This document shows, piece by piece, positions 6,925-14,204 of a stretch of DNA of 20,361 bases. A model generated the notes under the pieces. It had not been told where the DNA came from and did not search any database. It saw only the letters and a program-made list of their open reading frames with translations. Both the position numbers and the translations under genes were made by a program. Origin of the DNA: Blastococcus sp. CT_GayMR20 (lineage in GTDB: Bacteria; Actinomycetota; Actinomycetes; Mycobacteriales; Geodermatophilaceae); contig NZ_SPQM01000088.1 in NCBI RefSeq assembly GCF_004570345.1, forward strand, positions 1-20,361, in the 5' to 3' direction. The first letter of the stretch is position 1. Every line of letters starts with the position of its first letter.

Positions 6925-7949
6925 AGGGTGGATCGCCGCCTTCCGCGGACGAGGAGCCAGAGCAGGTAGGGGGCCCCGAGGACGGCGGTGAGGATGCCGA
7001 CCGGGAGTGCCTCCGGGAGGACGGTGCGGGTGACGAGGTCGGCGCCCACCACGAGCACGGCACCGAGCAGCCCCGAGGCCAGCAGCGGCGGCCGGCCGCC
7101 GCCGGTGAGCCGGACGGCGATCTGCGGGACGACGAGCGCGACGAAGGTGATCGGCCCGGCGGCGGAGACGGCGAAGGCGACGCAGCCGACGGCGACCAGC
7201 ACGGTCGCGGCCTGGGCCGACTGCAGGCGGACGCCGAGCCCCCGGGCGGTGTCGTCGCCGAGCTGCAGGATCCGTAGCACCCGGCTCAGCGCCAGGGCCA
7301 TCGGCAGCAGGACGGCGAGGGAGACGGCGAGCGGCAGGGCGTGGTTCCAGGTGCGGGCGTTGAGCGAGCCGGTGATCCACACGTAGGCCGACGCGGCGTC
7401 GTAGATCTCGGCGTCGGTGAGCAGCCAGTCGACGAGCGCCGTGCCGAAGGACCACAGGGCGATGCCGACCAGGACGAGGCGGTAGCCGTCGATGCCGGCG
7501 CGCCAGGTGAGCAGGAACAGGAGGGCGCCGGTGCCGAGCGCACCGAGCAGTGCGGCCAGCGGCACGCCCAGCCCGTTCACCGCTCCGCCGGTCAGCACGA
7601 TCGCGGCGACGGCGCCCACGGAGGCGCCCATCGTGATGCCGAGGGTGTCGGGGGAGGCCAGCGGATTGCGGGCGAACGTCTGGAAGAGCGCGCCGGCGAC
7701 CCCGAGCGCCACGCCGACGAGCAGCCCCACCGCGATCCGCGGCGCCCGCAGGTCCAGGACGATGAAGCTCTGCGCCCCCTCGCCGAGGCCGATCAGCGTG
7801 CGGAGGACGTCGACGATCCCGATGGGGAAGTCGCCGCGGCCCAGGCTCACCGCGGACAGCAGCACGAGGACGGCGGACGCGGCGGCCGGCACGACGAGGT
7901 GCCGCCAGCGCACGCGCCCCGACACCGGCCCGACCCGGAGGACCGTCAC
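6921..7949 (-). CDS. FecCD-family iron-siderophore permease, second subunit
   Basis: This 342-residue polytopic membrane protein has about ten helices. It is one half of the heterodimeric channel through which ferric siderophore enters. FecCD/BtuC hallmarks are LRAPRIAVGLLVGVALGVAGALFQTFARNPLASPDTLGITMGAS (the 'R.PR...G..vG..La.aG...Q...rNPLa.P..lG...Ga' block) and GPITFVALVVPQIAVRLTGGGRPPLLASGLLGAVLVVGADLVTRTV, which includes the coupling region contacting the ATPase. The GTG start overlaps the first permease stop as GTGA, and its own stop overlaps the ATPase start. The true N-terminus is VTVLRVGP; the reading frame extends further upstream only as antisense or shadow sequence. Confidence 0.94.
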   Translation of the reverse strand: MTVLRVGPVSGRVRWRHLVVPAAASAVLVLLSAVSLGRGDFPIGIVDVLRTLIGLGEGAQSFIVLDLRAPRIAVGLLVGVALGVAGALFQTFARNPLASPDTLGITMGASVGAVAAIVLTGGAVNGLGVPLAALLGALGTGALLFLLTWRAGIDGYRLVLVGIALWSFGTALVDWLLTDAEIYDAASAYVWITGSLNARTWNHALPLAVSLAVLLPMALALSRVLRILQLGDDTARGLGVRLQSAQAATVLVAVGCVAFAVSAAGPITFVALVVPQIAVRLTGGGRPPLLASGLLGAVLVVGADLVTRTVLPEALPVGILTAVLGAPYLLWLLVRGRRRSTL

Positions 7950-8995
7950 AGCGTCGCCGTCCGACGGCGGCGCACCAGCGCGATGAAGAACGGTGCGCCG
8001 ATCAGTGCGAGGACGATCCCGACCTGCAGCTCCCCGGGGCGGGCGACCACCCGGCCGAGGACGTCGGCGACGAGCAGCAGGGCCGCGCCGGCGAGGCCCG
8101 AGCACGGGATCAGCCACCGGTGGTCGGGCCCGGTCACCGCCCGGACGGCGTGCGGCACGACCAGGCCGACGAAGGCGATCGGGCCGCAGGCGGCGGTGGC
8201 CGCACCGCAGAGCAGCGTGATGGCAGCGAGGCCGACCGCGCGGGCGAGCCAGATCCGCTGGCCGAGGCCGCGGGCGACGTCCTCACCCAGGCCCAGCAGG
8301 TTCAGCGCGGGGGAGTTGGCCAGGGCGAGCACGAGCCCGAGCAGGATGAACGGCCCGATCTGCCAGGCGACGTCCCCACCGCGGCCGGCCAGGGAGCCGA
8401 CGACCCAGAACCGGAACGAGTCCAGCGTCTGCTGGTCGCTGACCAGGACGGCGCGGACGAGCGCGTAGAGCAGGGCGGACAGGGCGGCGCCGGCCAGGGC
8501 GAGGGTGACCGGGGTGGCGCCGCCGCGGCCGGCGGAGCCGATCGCGTACACGAGGACTGTGCCGGCCAGCGCACCGAGGAAGGCGAACCAGACGTAGCCC
8601 GACGGGCTGGGAATGCCGAGCAGGGCGATCGAGGTGACGACGGCGAGGCTCGCGCCGGCCGTCACCCCGAGCAGCCCGGGATCGCCCAGGGGATTGCGGG
8701 TGTGTCCCTGCATGAGGGCGCCGGAGACGCCGAGCGCGAGGCCGACGAGCAGGCCGAGCACCGTGCGCGGCACCCGGAGCTGGCGGACGATGACCGCTTC
8801 CTCGCTGGTCAGACCGCTGTCCAACAGTGCCTGCCAGACCTCGCCGGGACCGATCGAGCGGGTGCCGACGGCGATGCTCGCCAGGCAGGCCGCGGCCAGG
8901 ACGACCACCAGCAGGAGGAGGCCGGCCAGCCGTCGCGACCGGGCCGTCCGCACCGGTGTGCCGCCCGGCGCCGGGGCCACGGTCGTGGCGGTCAC
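7946..8995 (-). CDS. FecCD-family iron-siderophore permease, first subunit
   Basis: This 349-residue membrane protein has about ten helices and is the partner of the downstream permease. The family block LRVPRTVLGLLVGLALGVSGALMQGHTRNPLGDPGLLGVTAGAS is followed by the C-terminal GPIAFVGLVVPHAVRAVTGPDHRWLIPCSGLAGAALLLVADVLGRVV and ends with ALIGAPFFIALVRRRRTATL. GTG at 8995 is the start: GGGAG lies 7 nt upstream and the first hydrophobic helix begins after a short basic N-terminus. It is the first gene of the permease-permease-ATPase operon, and an iron box lies upstream at 9025-9043. Paralogy with the second permease is clear from the shared motifs. Confidence 0.95.
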   Translation of the reverse strand: MTATTVAPAPGGTPVRTARSRRLAGLLLLVVVLAAACLASIAVGTRSIGPGEVWQALLDSGLTSEEAVIVRQLRVPRTVLGLLVGLALGVSGALMQGHTRNPLGDPGLLGVTAGASLAVVTSIALLGIPSPSGYVWFAFLGALAGTVLVYAIGSAGRGGATPVTLALAGAALSALLYALVRAVLVSDQQTLDSFRFWVVGSLAGRGGDVAWQIGPFILLGLVLALANSPALNLLGLGEDVARGLGQRIWLARAVGLAAITLLCGAATAACGPIAFVGLVVPHAVRAVTGPDHRWLIPCSGLAGAALLLVADVLGRVVARPGELQVGIVLALIGAPFFIALVRRRRTATL

Positions 8996-9024
8996 GAGCA
9001 GCTCCCGGGGACGGACACGCGAAG

Positions 9025-9043
9025 GAAAGGAAGCCTTACCTTA
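9025..9043 (-). promoter_or_regulatory. DtxR/IdeR-like iron box upstream of the permease operon
   Basis: On the minus strand the site reads TAAGGTAAGGCTTCCTTTC. It agrees with the 19-bp IdeR/DtxR consensus at 13 positions and keeps the AAGGCT..CCTT core symmetry. It lies 30 nt upstream of the GTG of the first permease, beyond its ribosome site, and includes TAAGGT, a possible -10. It is weaker than the box at 6066-6084. Confidence 0.65.
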
Positions 9044-9073
9044 CCGACGCCCGTCTGCCGGTGGACCGGCCGC

Positions 9074-9568
9074 TCAGGCCGGGAGGACGGCCTCGATCGC
9101 GGCGCGCACCTCGGGCGCGTCCGGCAGGGTCGTGGGACGGAACCGGCCGACGACCTCGCCGCTCGGGCTGATCAGGAACTTCTCGAAGTTCCACAGGACG
9201 TCACCGGCGGTGCCGTCGGCGTCGGCCGCCGTGGTCAGCCGCTGGAAGAGCGGGTGCGCGCCGGGGCCGTTGACCTCGACCTTCTCCGTCATCGGGAAGG
9301 TGACGCCGTAGGTCGCGGAGCAGAACTCGGCGATCTCCTCCGCGGTGCCGGGTTCCTGGCCCTTGAACTGGTTGCACGGCACGCCGACGACGGTGAGCCC
9401 GCGGTCGCCGTACTCCTCCTGCAGTGCCTCGAGGGCGCCGTACTGCGGGGTGAGCCCGCACCTGCTCGCCACGTTGACCACCAGCGCGGCCTTCCCGCCG
9501 GTGAGGTGCCCCAGCGTTGTCGGCTCGCCCTGCAGCGTGGTCACGGACAGGTCGAGGAGGTCGCTCAT
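9074..9568 (-). CDS. Glutathione peroxidase family protein (Cys-type, probably thioredoxin-dependent)
   Basis: This 164-residue protein reduces peroxides. The catalytic motif VNVASRCGLTPQY has Cys37 where animal enzymes have selenocysteine. The rest of the family's active-site tetrad is present: Gln71 in NQFKGQEPG, and Trp126 and Asn127 in LWNFEKFL. Cys83 (EFCSATYG) occupies the position of the resolving cysteine of thioredoxin-dependent members, so reduction by thioredoxin or mycothiol-linked systems is more likely than by glutathione (inference). ATG at 9568 gives the family's normal N-terminus. A DUF2237 gene ends 44 nt upstream on the same strand. The next gene downstream is the iron permease, behind its own iron box. 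Confidence 0.94.
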   Translation of the reverse strand: MSDLLDLSVTTLQGEPTTLGHLTGGKAALVVNVASRCGLTPQYGALEALQEEYGDRGLTVVGVPCNQFKGQEPGTAEEIAEFCSATYGVTFPMTEKVEVNGPGAHPLFQRLTTAADADGTAGDVLWNFEKFLISPSGEVVGRFRPTTLPDAPEVRAAIEAVLPA

Positions 9569-9612
9569 GCCCCGGGCAGCGCCACGGGCGGGGCGTTCAT
9601 TCCGCGGTGCCG

Positions 9613-10017
9613 TCACGCCAGGCCGCTGATGTCGTCCGGGACGTCGACGGCGTGCTGGCGCAGTGCCTCGATCGGCACGATCTCCAGGGCGCGGGCGTTG
9701 GTGGCGGCCAGGACGACGCCCGCTGCCGCGCCGGCCTGGTAGGCCTGCAGCCAGCGGACGGCGACGACGCACCACCGGTCGCCGGGCTTCAGGCCGGGGA
9801 AGCCGTACTCGGGCCGCGGCGTGGACAGGTCGTTGCCGAGGTCCCGCTGCATGACCAGGAAGTCTGCGGAGACGACCGCGCACACGGTGTGCGAGCCGAG
9901 ATCCTCCGGGCCGCTGGTGCAGTGCCCGTCCCGGTAGAAACCGGTGACCGGGTCGATGCCGCACGTCTGGAGCGGCCCGCCCAGCACGTTGCGCTCGTCC
10001 GCGGGCTCGGGCTGCAC
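9613..10017 (-). CDS. DUF2237 family protein
   Basis: This is a 134-residue protein of unknown function. The family signature is nearly complete: NVLGGPLQTCGIDPVTGFYRDGHC, then PEDLGSHTVCAVV, DFLVMQRDLGNDLSTPRPEYGFPGLKPGDRWCVVAVRW, and VVLAATNARALEIV. Cysteines at 19, 33, 46 and 83 lie in the conserved segments. The GTG at 10017 is chosen because AGGAG lies 7 nt upstream and the conserved domain starts ten codons later; longer frames would run into the divergent synthetase promoter. It is probably co-transcribed with the glutathione peroxidase, 44 nt downstream. This pairing hints at a redox role, but nothing in the sequence proves one. Confidence 0.9.
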   Translation of the reverse strand: MQPEPADERNVLGGPLQTCGIDPVTGFYRDGHCTSGPEDLGSHTVCAVVSADFLVMQRDLGNDLSTPRPEYGFPGLKPGDRWCVVAVRWLQAYQAGAAAGVVLAATNARALEIVPIEALRQHAVDVPDDISGLA

Positions 10018-10070
10018 GGGCGCTCCTGGACGGTCGGCGGACAGGCGTGGTCGGCGCGTGCCCAGGATGG

Positions 10071-10082
10071 CATGGTTCGGAC
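10071..10082 (+). promoter_or_regulatory. Possible leaderless -10 of the acetoacetyl-CoA synthetase gene
   Basis: CATGGT at 10071-10076 is followed by six bases and then the GTG at 10083. This is the same spacing as the TACGTT elements before the STAS and EamA genes, but the first base departs from TAnnnT. No Shine-Dalgarno is evident. Confidence 0.3.
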
Positions 10083-12053
10083 GTGCCCGAGCAGCCCGAC
10101 GTCCTCTGGCGGCCCACTCCGGAGAGCATCCGCGCAACCCGTGTCGCGGCCTTCGCCGCCTGGGTGACCGAGCGCCGGGGGGTCTCCTTCGGCGACCCGG
10201 TCGACTACGACACCCTGTGGCGCTGGTCGGTGGAGCACCTCGACCAGTTCTGGGCCGACATCGCCGAGTGGACCGGCGTGCTGCCGGGCGTCCCCGACGA
10301 CCAGGTGCTGACCGACCGGTCCATGCCGGGCGCGGTCTGGTTCCCGGGGACGACGGTGAACTTCGCCGAGCAGGTGTTCCGCAACGTCACGGACGCGCAC
10401 CCGGCATTGATCGTCGTCGCTGAGGACACCGCCCCGGTCGAGGTCTCCTGGACGACGCTGCGCGGGCAGGTCGGCGCCTTCGCCGCGACCCTGCGCCGGC
10501 TCGGCGTGCAGCCCGGCGACCGGGTGGCCGGCTACCTCCCCAACGTGCCCGAGGCCGTCGTCGCCTTCCTCGGCGCCGCGTCGATCGGCGCCGTCTGGTC
10601 CTCCTGCGCGCCGGACTTCGGCACCCGCGCCGTCCTCGACCGGTTCGCCCAGATCGAGCCCACGGTGCTGGTCGCCGTCGACGGCTACCGGTTCAACGGC
10701 AGGGACTACGACCGGCGGGACGTCGTCGCCGAGCTGCGGGCCGCATTGCCGACCGTCCGGACGACGGTCTCCGTCCCTCGGCTGTTCCCCGACGAGCTGC
10801 CCGACGGGGCGCTGGCGTGGGCCGAGGCGGTCGCCGACGAGCAGCAGCCGGAGTTCGCGGAGCTGCCCTTCGACCACCCGCTCTGGATCGTCTACTCGTC
10901 GGGGACGACGGGGTTGCCGAAGGGGATCGTGCACGGGCACGGCGGGGTCGTGCTCGAGCAGCGCAAGCAGGCGGCGCTGCACATGGACGTCGGCGTCGGT
11001 GACCGCTTCTTCTGGTACGCCTCGACCGCCTGGATCATGTGGAACATCGCCACGTCGGCGCTGCTGACCGGGGCGACGGTGGTGGTGTACGACGGCGCGC
11101 CCACCTATCCGTCGGTCGACGTCCAGTTCGAGCTCGCCGCGCGCACGGGCATGACGTTCCTCGGCACGAGCCCGGGCTACCTCGGGGCGTGCGAGAAGGC
11201 CGGTGAGCGGCCGGGTGAGCGGCACGACCTGTCGGCCATCCGCTTGATCGGCGTGACCGGGTCGCCGCTGCCGTCCTCCACCTTCCGCTGGGTCTACGAC
11301 GCCGTGCGGGACGACGTCTTCCTGGGCTCGCTGTCCGGCGGCACCGACGTCGCGACCGGGTTCATCGGCAGCGCACCGCTGCTGCCGGTCACCGTCGGTG
11401 AGTTGCAACGGCCGATGCTCGCCGTCGCCGCCGCGGCGTGGGACGAGGACGGCCGGCCGGTGGTCGGCGAGCTGGGCGAGCTGGTCGTCACCGAGCCGAT
11501 GCCGTCGATGCCGCTGTACTTCTGGAACGACCCCGACGGCACGCGCTACCGCGAGTCGTACTTCGAGCCGTGGCCCGGCGTCTGGCGGCACGGCGACTGG
11601 CTGGAGATCACCGAGCGCGGGACCTGCGTCATCACCGGCCGCTCGGACTCGACGCTCAACCGTGGCGGCGTCCGGATGGGGACGGCGGACATCTACGCCG
11701 CCGTCGAGTCGATCCCCGCCGTCCTCGACTCCGTCGTCCTCGGCGTCGAGCTGCCCGACGGCGGCTACTGGATGCCGCTGTTCGTGCAGCTGGCGCCGGG
11801 CGAGGAGCTGACCGACGACCTCCAGGCGCGGCTGAAGAAGGCGATCCGCGAGCAGGCGTCGCCCCGGCACGTGCCCGACGAGATCATCGCCGTCCCCGGT
11901 GTGCCGCACACCCGCACCGGCAAGCGGCTGGAGGTGCCCCTCAAGCGGCTGTTCCAGGGCATCGACCCAGCGAAGGCGGTCAACACCGGCGCGGTGGACG
12001 ACGCGTCGCTGGTCGAGCACTACGTCCGGCTGGCCAAGGACCGCGGCGTCTAG
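10083..12053 (+). CDS. Acetoacetate--CoA ligase (acetoacetyl-CoA synthetase)
   Basis: This 656-residue cytoplasmic enzyme activates acetoacetate with ATP and CoA to acetoacetyl-CoA. The acetyl-CoA-synthetase-type N-terminal segment contains DYDTLWRWSVEHLDQFWADIAEW. The AMP-binding core has YSSGTTGLPKG at 271-281. The C-terminal domain starts near GRSDSTLNRGGVRMGTADIY (about 519 onward), where acetoacetyl-CoA synthetases differ from acetyl-CoA synthetases, and the adenylation lysine is Lys614 in TRTGKRLEVPL. The run PSMPLYFWNDPDGTRYRESYFEPWPGVWRHGDW is also typical of this subfamily. GTG at 10083 gives the usual N-terminus (PEQPDVLWRPTPE). The gene is divergent from DUF2237 and followed by an acyl-CoA dehydrogenase, which suggests ketone-body, leucine or fatty-acid breakdown. 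Confidence 0.95.
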   Translation: MPEQPDVLWRPTPESIRATRVAAFAAWVTERRGVSFGDPVDYDTLWRWSVEHLDQFWADIAEWTGVLPGVPDDQVLTDRSMPGAVWFPGTTVNFAEQVFRNVTDAHPALIVVAEDTAPVEVSWTTLRGQVGAFAATLRRLGVQPGDRVAGYLPNVPEAVVAFLGAASIGAVWSSCAPDFGTRAVLDRFAQIEPTVLVAVDGYRFNGRDYDRRDVVAELRAALPTVRTTVSVPRLFPDELPDGALAWAEAVADEQQPEFAELPFDHPLWIVYSSGTTGLPKGIVHGHGGVVLEQRKQAALHMDVGVGDRFFWYASTAWIMWNIATSALLTGATVVVYDGAPTYPSVDVQFELAARTGMTFLGTSPGYLGACEKAGERPGERHDLSAIRLIGVTGSPLPSSTFRWVYDAVRDDVFLGSLSGGTDVATGFIGSAPLLPVTVGELQRPMLAVAAAAWDEDGRPVVGELGELVVTEPMPSMPLYFWNDPDGTRYRESYFEPWPGVWRHGDWLEITERGTCVITGRSDSTLNRGGVRMGTADIYAAVESIPAVLDSVVLGVELPDGGYWMPLFVQLAPGEELTDDLQARLKKAIREQASPRHVPDEIIAVPGVPHTRTGKRLEVPLKRLFQGIDPAKAVNTGAVDDASLVEHYVRLAKDRGV

Positions 12054-12065
12054 GCCAGTCGGCGT

Positions 12066-12136
12066 GATCATGCTCACCTGGGTGGATGACGGCGACGTGC
12101 GGGGGGCACCCCCGGCGCCCAAGGTGTACGTGATCA
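12066..12136. repeat. Imperfect inverted repeat / large stem-loop between two catabolic genes
   Basis: TGATCATGCTCACCTGGG (from 12066) and, inverted, CCCAAGGTGTACGTGATCA (to 12136) pair over most of their length. Inside is a smaller perfect GGGGG-GCA-CCCCC hairpin at 12101-12113. It could be a terminator or attenuator for the synthetase, or one copy of an interspersed palindromic repeat. No T-tract follows. The structure ends about 28 nt before the next start codon. Confidence 0.45.
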
Positions 12137-12164
12137 TCCCCGCCAGCCGAGGAGACAGCCGACG

Positions 12165-13358
12165 ATGACGTCGACCGAGAACGAGACCTGGCAGCCCGAG
12201 CCGCCGGTACTGCTGCCCCCGTGGCACACGCCCGAGCGCGAGGAACTGCAGCTGCAGGCCCGCCGGTTCGCGATGGACGAGGTGCTGCCGGTCGCCAACG
12301 AGCTGGACCCGCAGAAGGGCGAGATCCCGGCGTCGCTGCTGGACCGACTGGCCGACCTCGGCTACTTCGGCATCACCGTCCCGAAGGAGAACGGCGGCCT
12401 CGGGCTGGGTGTCTTCGAGTACTGCACGGTGTCCGAGGAGCTGGCCCGCGCGTGGATGTCGACGGCCAGCATCCTGGCCCGGTCCCAGGGTCTCGGGACG
12501 GCGGTCGCCGACGACGAGCGCCGGGCCGAGCTGATGGCCCGCAGCGCGCGCGGCGAGTGGATCGGCGCCATCGCCCTCTCCGAGCCCGACGCCGGCTCGG
12601 ACCTGGCCGGCGTCTCGACCCGCGCCGTCCTCGACGGCGACGAGTGGGTGGTGACCGGGCGCAAGCGCTGGTGCGGCAACGCCAAGGCCGCGGACTTCAT
12701 CCAGGTGCTGGTGCGCGAGCGCGACCCCGAGGAAGGCGAGTCACGGTCGAAGGGCCTGGTCAACCTGCTGGTCGAGAAGAAGCGCGGCGAGTTCCCCGAG
12801 GGGATGTCCGGCTACCCGATCGACAAGGTCGGCTACCACGGCTTCCTCACCTGGGACCTCACCCTCGACGGCGTCCGGGTTCCGAAGGGCAACGTCATCG
12901 ACGAGGCGGCCGCCAGCGACGAGGAGGGCGACGCCGCGAAGCGGGCGGGCTTCGCCGAGGCGCAGAAGTTCCTGAACACCGCCCGCGTGCACACCGCCGC
13001 GCGCGCCGTCGGCCTGGCCCGGGCGGCGCTCGAGGACTCGATCCTCTACCTGCAGGAGCGCGAGCAGTTCGGCCATCCGATCGGCGACTTCCAGGCGCTG
13101 CGGTTCGCCGTCGCAGAGATGGCTGCGCAGATCGAGCAGTGCCGCGCCTTCTACCGCCAAGTGGCGCACCTGCTCGACCTCGGCGTCCCGTGCGAGAAGG
13201 AGGCGTCGATGGTCAAGCTCGAGGCCACCGAGATGTCGGTGCGGGTGACCAACCAGCCGGTGGTGGTGAGCGCGAGGCCGAGATGGGTGAAGGTCTCGAT
13301 CAGCAGCCCGACCCGCATGATCGTCGCCAGGCTGGCGTGCCGCTCGAGCCAGCCGTAA
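12165..13358 (+). CDS. Acyl-CoA dehydrogenase, C-terminally truncated (probable pseudogene)
   Basis: Residues 1-364 are a good acyl-CoA dehydrogenase: N-terminal helical domain (REELQLQARRFAMDEVLPVANELD), the beta-domain FAD/substrate motif AIALSEPDAGSDLAGV, VVTGRKRWCGNAKAADF, and C-terminal helices up to VKLEATEMSVRVTNQ. The family then continues with a Q-x-x-GG-x-GY segment and an 'fEGtseiq' segment holding the catalytic Glu of most members (Glu376 in human MCAD). Here, after Gln364 (about 13256), the frame runs for 33 residues through antisense of the convergent MFS gene and stops. About 55-60 residues, including the usual catalytic base, are missing, so activity is unlikely. The ATG at 12165 has an upstream GGAG at slightly long spacing. 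Confidence 0.85.
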   Translation: MTSTENETWQPEPPVLLPPWHTPEREELQLQARRFAMDEVLPVANELDPQKGEIPASLLDRLADLGYFGITVPKENGGLGLGVFEYCTVSEELARAWMSTASILARSQGLGTAVADDERRAELMARSARGEWIGAIALSEPDAGSDLAGVSTRAVLDGDEWVVTGRKRWCGNAKAADFIQVLVRERDPEEGESRSKGLVNLLVEKKRGEFPEGMSGYPIDKVGYHGFLTWDLTLDGVRVPKGNVIDEAAASDEEGDAAKRAGFAEAQKFLNTARVHTAARAVGLARAALEDSILYLQEREQFGHPIGDFQALRFAVAEMAAQIEQCRAFYRQVAHLLDLGVPCEKEASMVKLEATEMSVRVTNQPVVVSARPRWVKVSISSPTRMIVARLACRSSQP

Positions 13359-14191
13359 CCGGAGGTGCCGACGATGCCGCCCAGCGCACCGATGGTCGAG
13401 AGGAGACCGAAGCCGACGGCGCCGAGGTCCAGGACGTCGGTCGCGTAGAGGACCAGCACCGACCACGCGGCGCCGTACGTGACGTTGAACGTGACGATCG
13501 TGAGGGTCAGGGTGCGCACCGCGCGGTTGCCCCACGTCCATCGGAAGCCTTCGGCGATGTCACGGCCGATGTGGGTGCGGGTCTCGGGCCGCGTCAGGGG
13601 AGGGACGGCCATCCGGGAGACGAGGACGGCGCCGAGCGCGATGCAGACCGCCTGCGCGAAGAAGGGCCACGCTGCCCCTGCCGCGAAGAGCAGGGCGCCG
13701 AGCGACGGCCCGACCAGCTCGTTCAGCGTGATGCCACCCACCATGAGCCGGGCGTTGCCGATGCCGAGATCGGCCTTGGGCACCACCATGGGCAGCAGGG
13801 TGCCCGAGGTCGTGTCGACGAAGACCTCGGCCGTGCCGAGCACGAACATGGTCACGAGGACGACGGTGACGTTCACCCGGCCCGTGACCAGCGCGACGGT
13901 GAGGACGGCGAGCACCGCGGCACGCGCCAGGTTGACGGTCACCACGAGCAGCCGCCGGTCGATGCGGTCGGCGAGCGCGCCGGCGTACAGCCCGAACAGC
14001 AGCCAGGGGAGCCGCTGGAGGAGGCCCGCCAGGGCGACGAGGAGCGGATCGGAGGTCTGCGAGGCGATCAGCAGCGGCCCGGCGGCGATCTCGAGCCCGT
14101 CGCCGAGGTTGCTGGTCCACGTCGATCCGACCAGCCACCGGAACGGCTTTCCCATGCGGGCCGGGAAGACCGCCTCGACCACGCGCCGCAC
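13151..14191 (-). CDS. MFS transporter, C-terminally truncated (probable pseudogene)
   Basis: Residues 1-313 read as an MFS_3/EntS-like exporter: FRWLVGSTWTSNLGDGLEIAAGPLLIA, LLFGLYAGALADRIDRRLLVVTVNLARA (the MFS loop 2-3 motif A), and later helices up to GLLIETFTHLGLALTTTGW. From about 13253 downward the frame becomes antisense of the acyl-CoA dehydrogenase (VTRTDISVASS...) and ends 33 residues later. Family members are about 400 residues with 12 helices; roughly nine remain. GTG at 14191 is ten bases after the GH13 stop, with TAGGTT seven bases upstream, which suggests either a leaderless start or read-through. The truncated product probably does not transport. Confidence 0.85.
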   Translation of the reverse strand: MRRVVEAVFPARMGKPFRWLVGSTWTSNLGDGLEIAAGPLLIASQTSDPLLVALAGLLQRLPWLLFGLYAGALADRIDRRLLVVTVNLARAAVLAVLTVALVTGRVNVTVVLVTMFVLGTAEVFVDTTSGTLLPMVVPKADLGIGNARLMVGGITLNELVGPSLGALLFAAGAAWPFFAQAVCIALGAVLVSRMAVPPLTRPETRTHIGRDIAEGFRWTWGNRAVRTLTLTIVTFNVTYGAAWSVLVLYATDVLDLGAVGFGLLSTIGALGGIVGTSGYGWLERHASLATIMRVGLLIETFTHLGLALTTTGWLVTRTDISVASSLTIDASFSHGTPRSSRCATWR

Positions 14192-14204
14192 GACGGAGAA
14201 CCTA
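14192..14204 (-). promoter_or_regulatory. Leaderless-type -10 of the MFS gene overlapping the GH13 stop codon
   Basis: On the minus strand TAGGTT (14204-14199) is followed by seven bases and then the GTG of the MFS gene. The first three bases are the TAG stop of the glucosidase. It fits TAnnnT spacing, with no ribosome site present. Confidence 0.35.

Noticed and set aside
7341..9742. Two long plus-strand frames opposite the permease genes and the peroxidase
   Set aside because: They are composed of repetitive Arg/Asp/Gly/Glu/Ala and cover genes with clear FecCD and glutathione peroxidase signatures on the other strand.
9789..12227. A very long minus-strand open frame (812 codons) opposite acetoacetyl-CoA synthetase
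   Set aside because: It mirrors the codon pattern of the real plus-strand gene, has low-complexity Arg/Gly/Asp/Val composition and no family motifs. It is a GC-rich antisense shadow.
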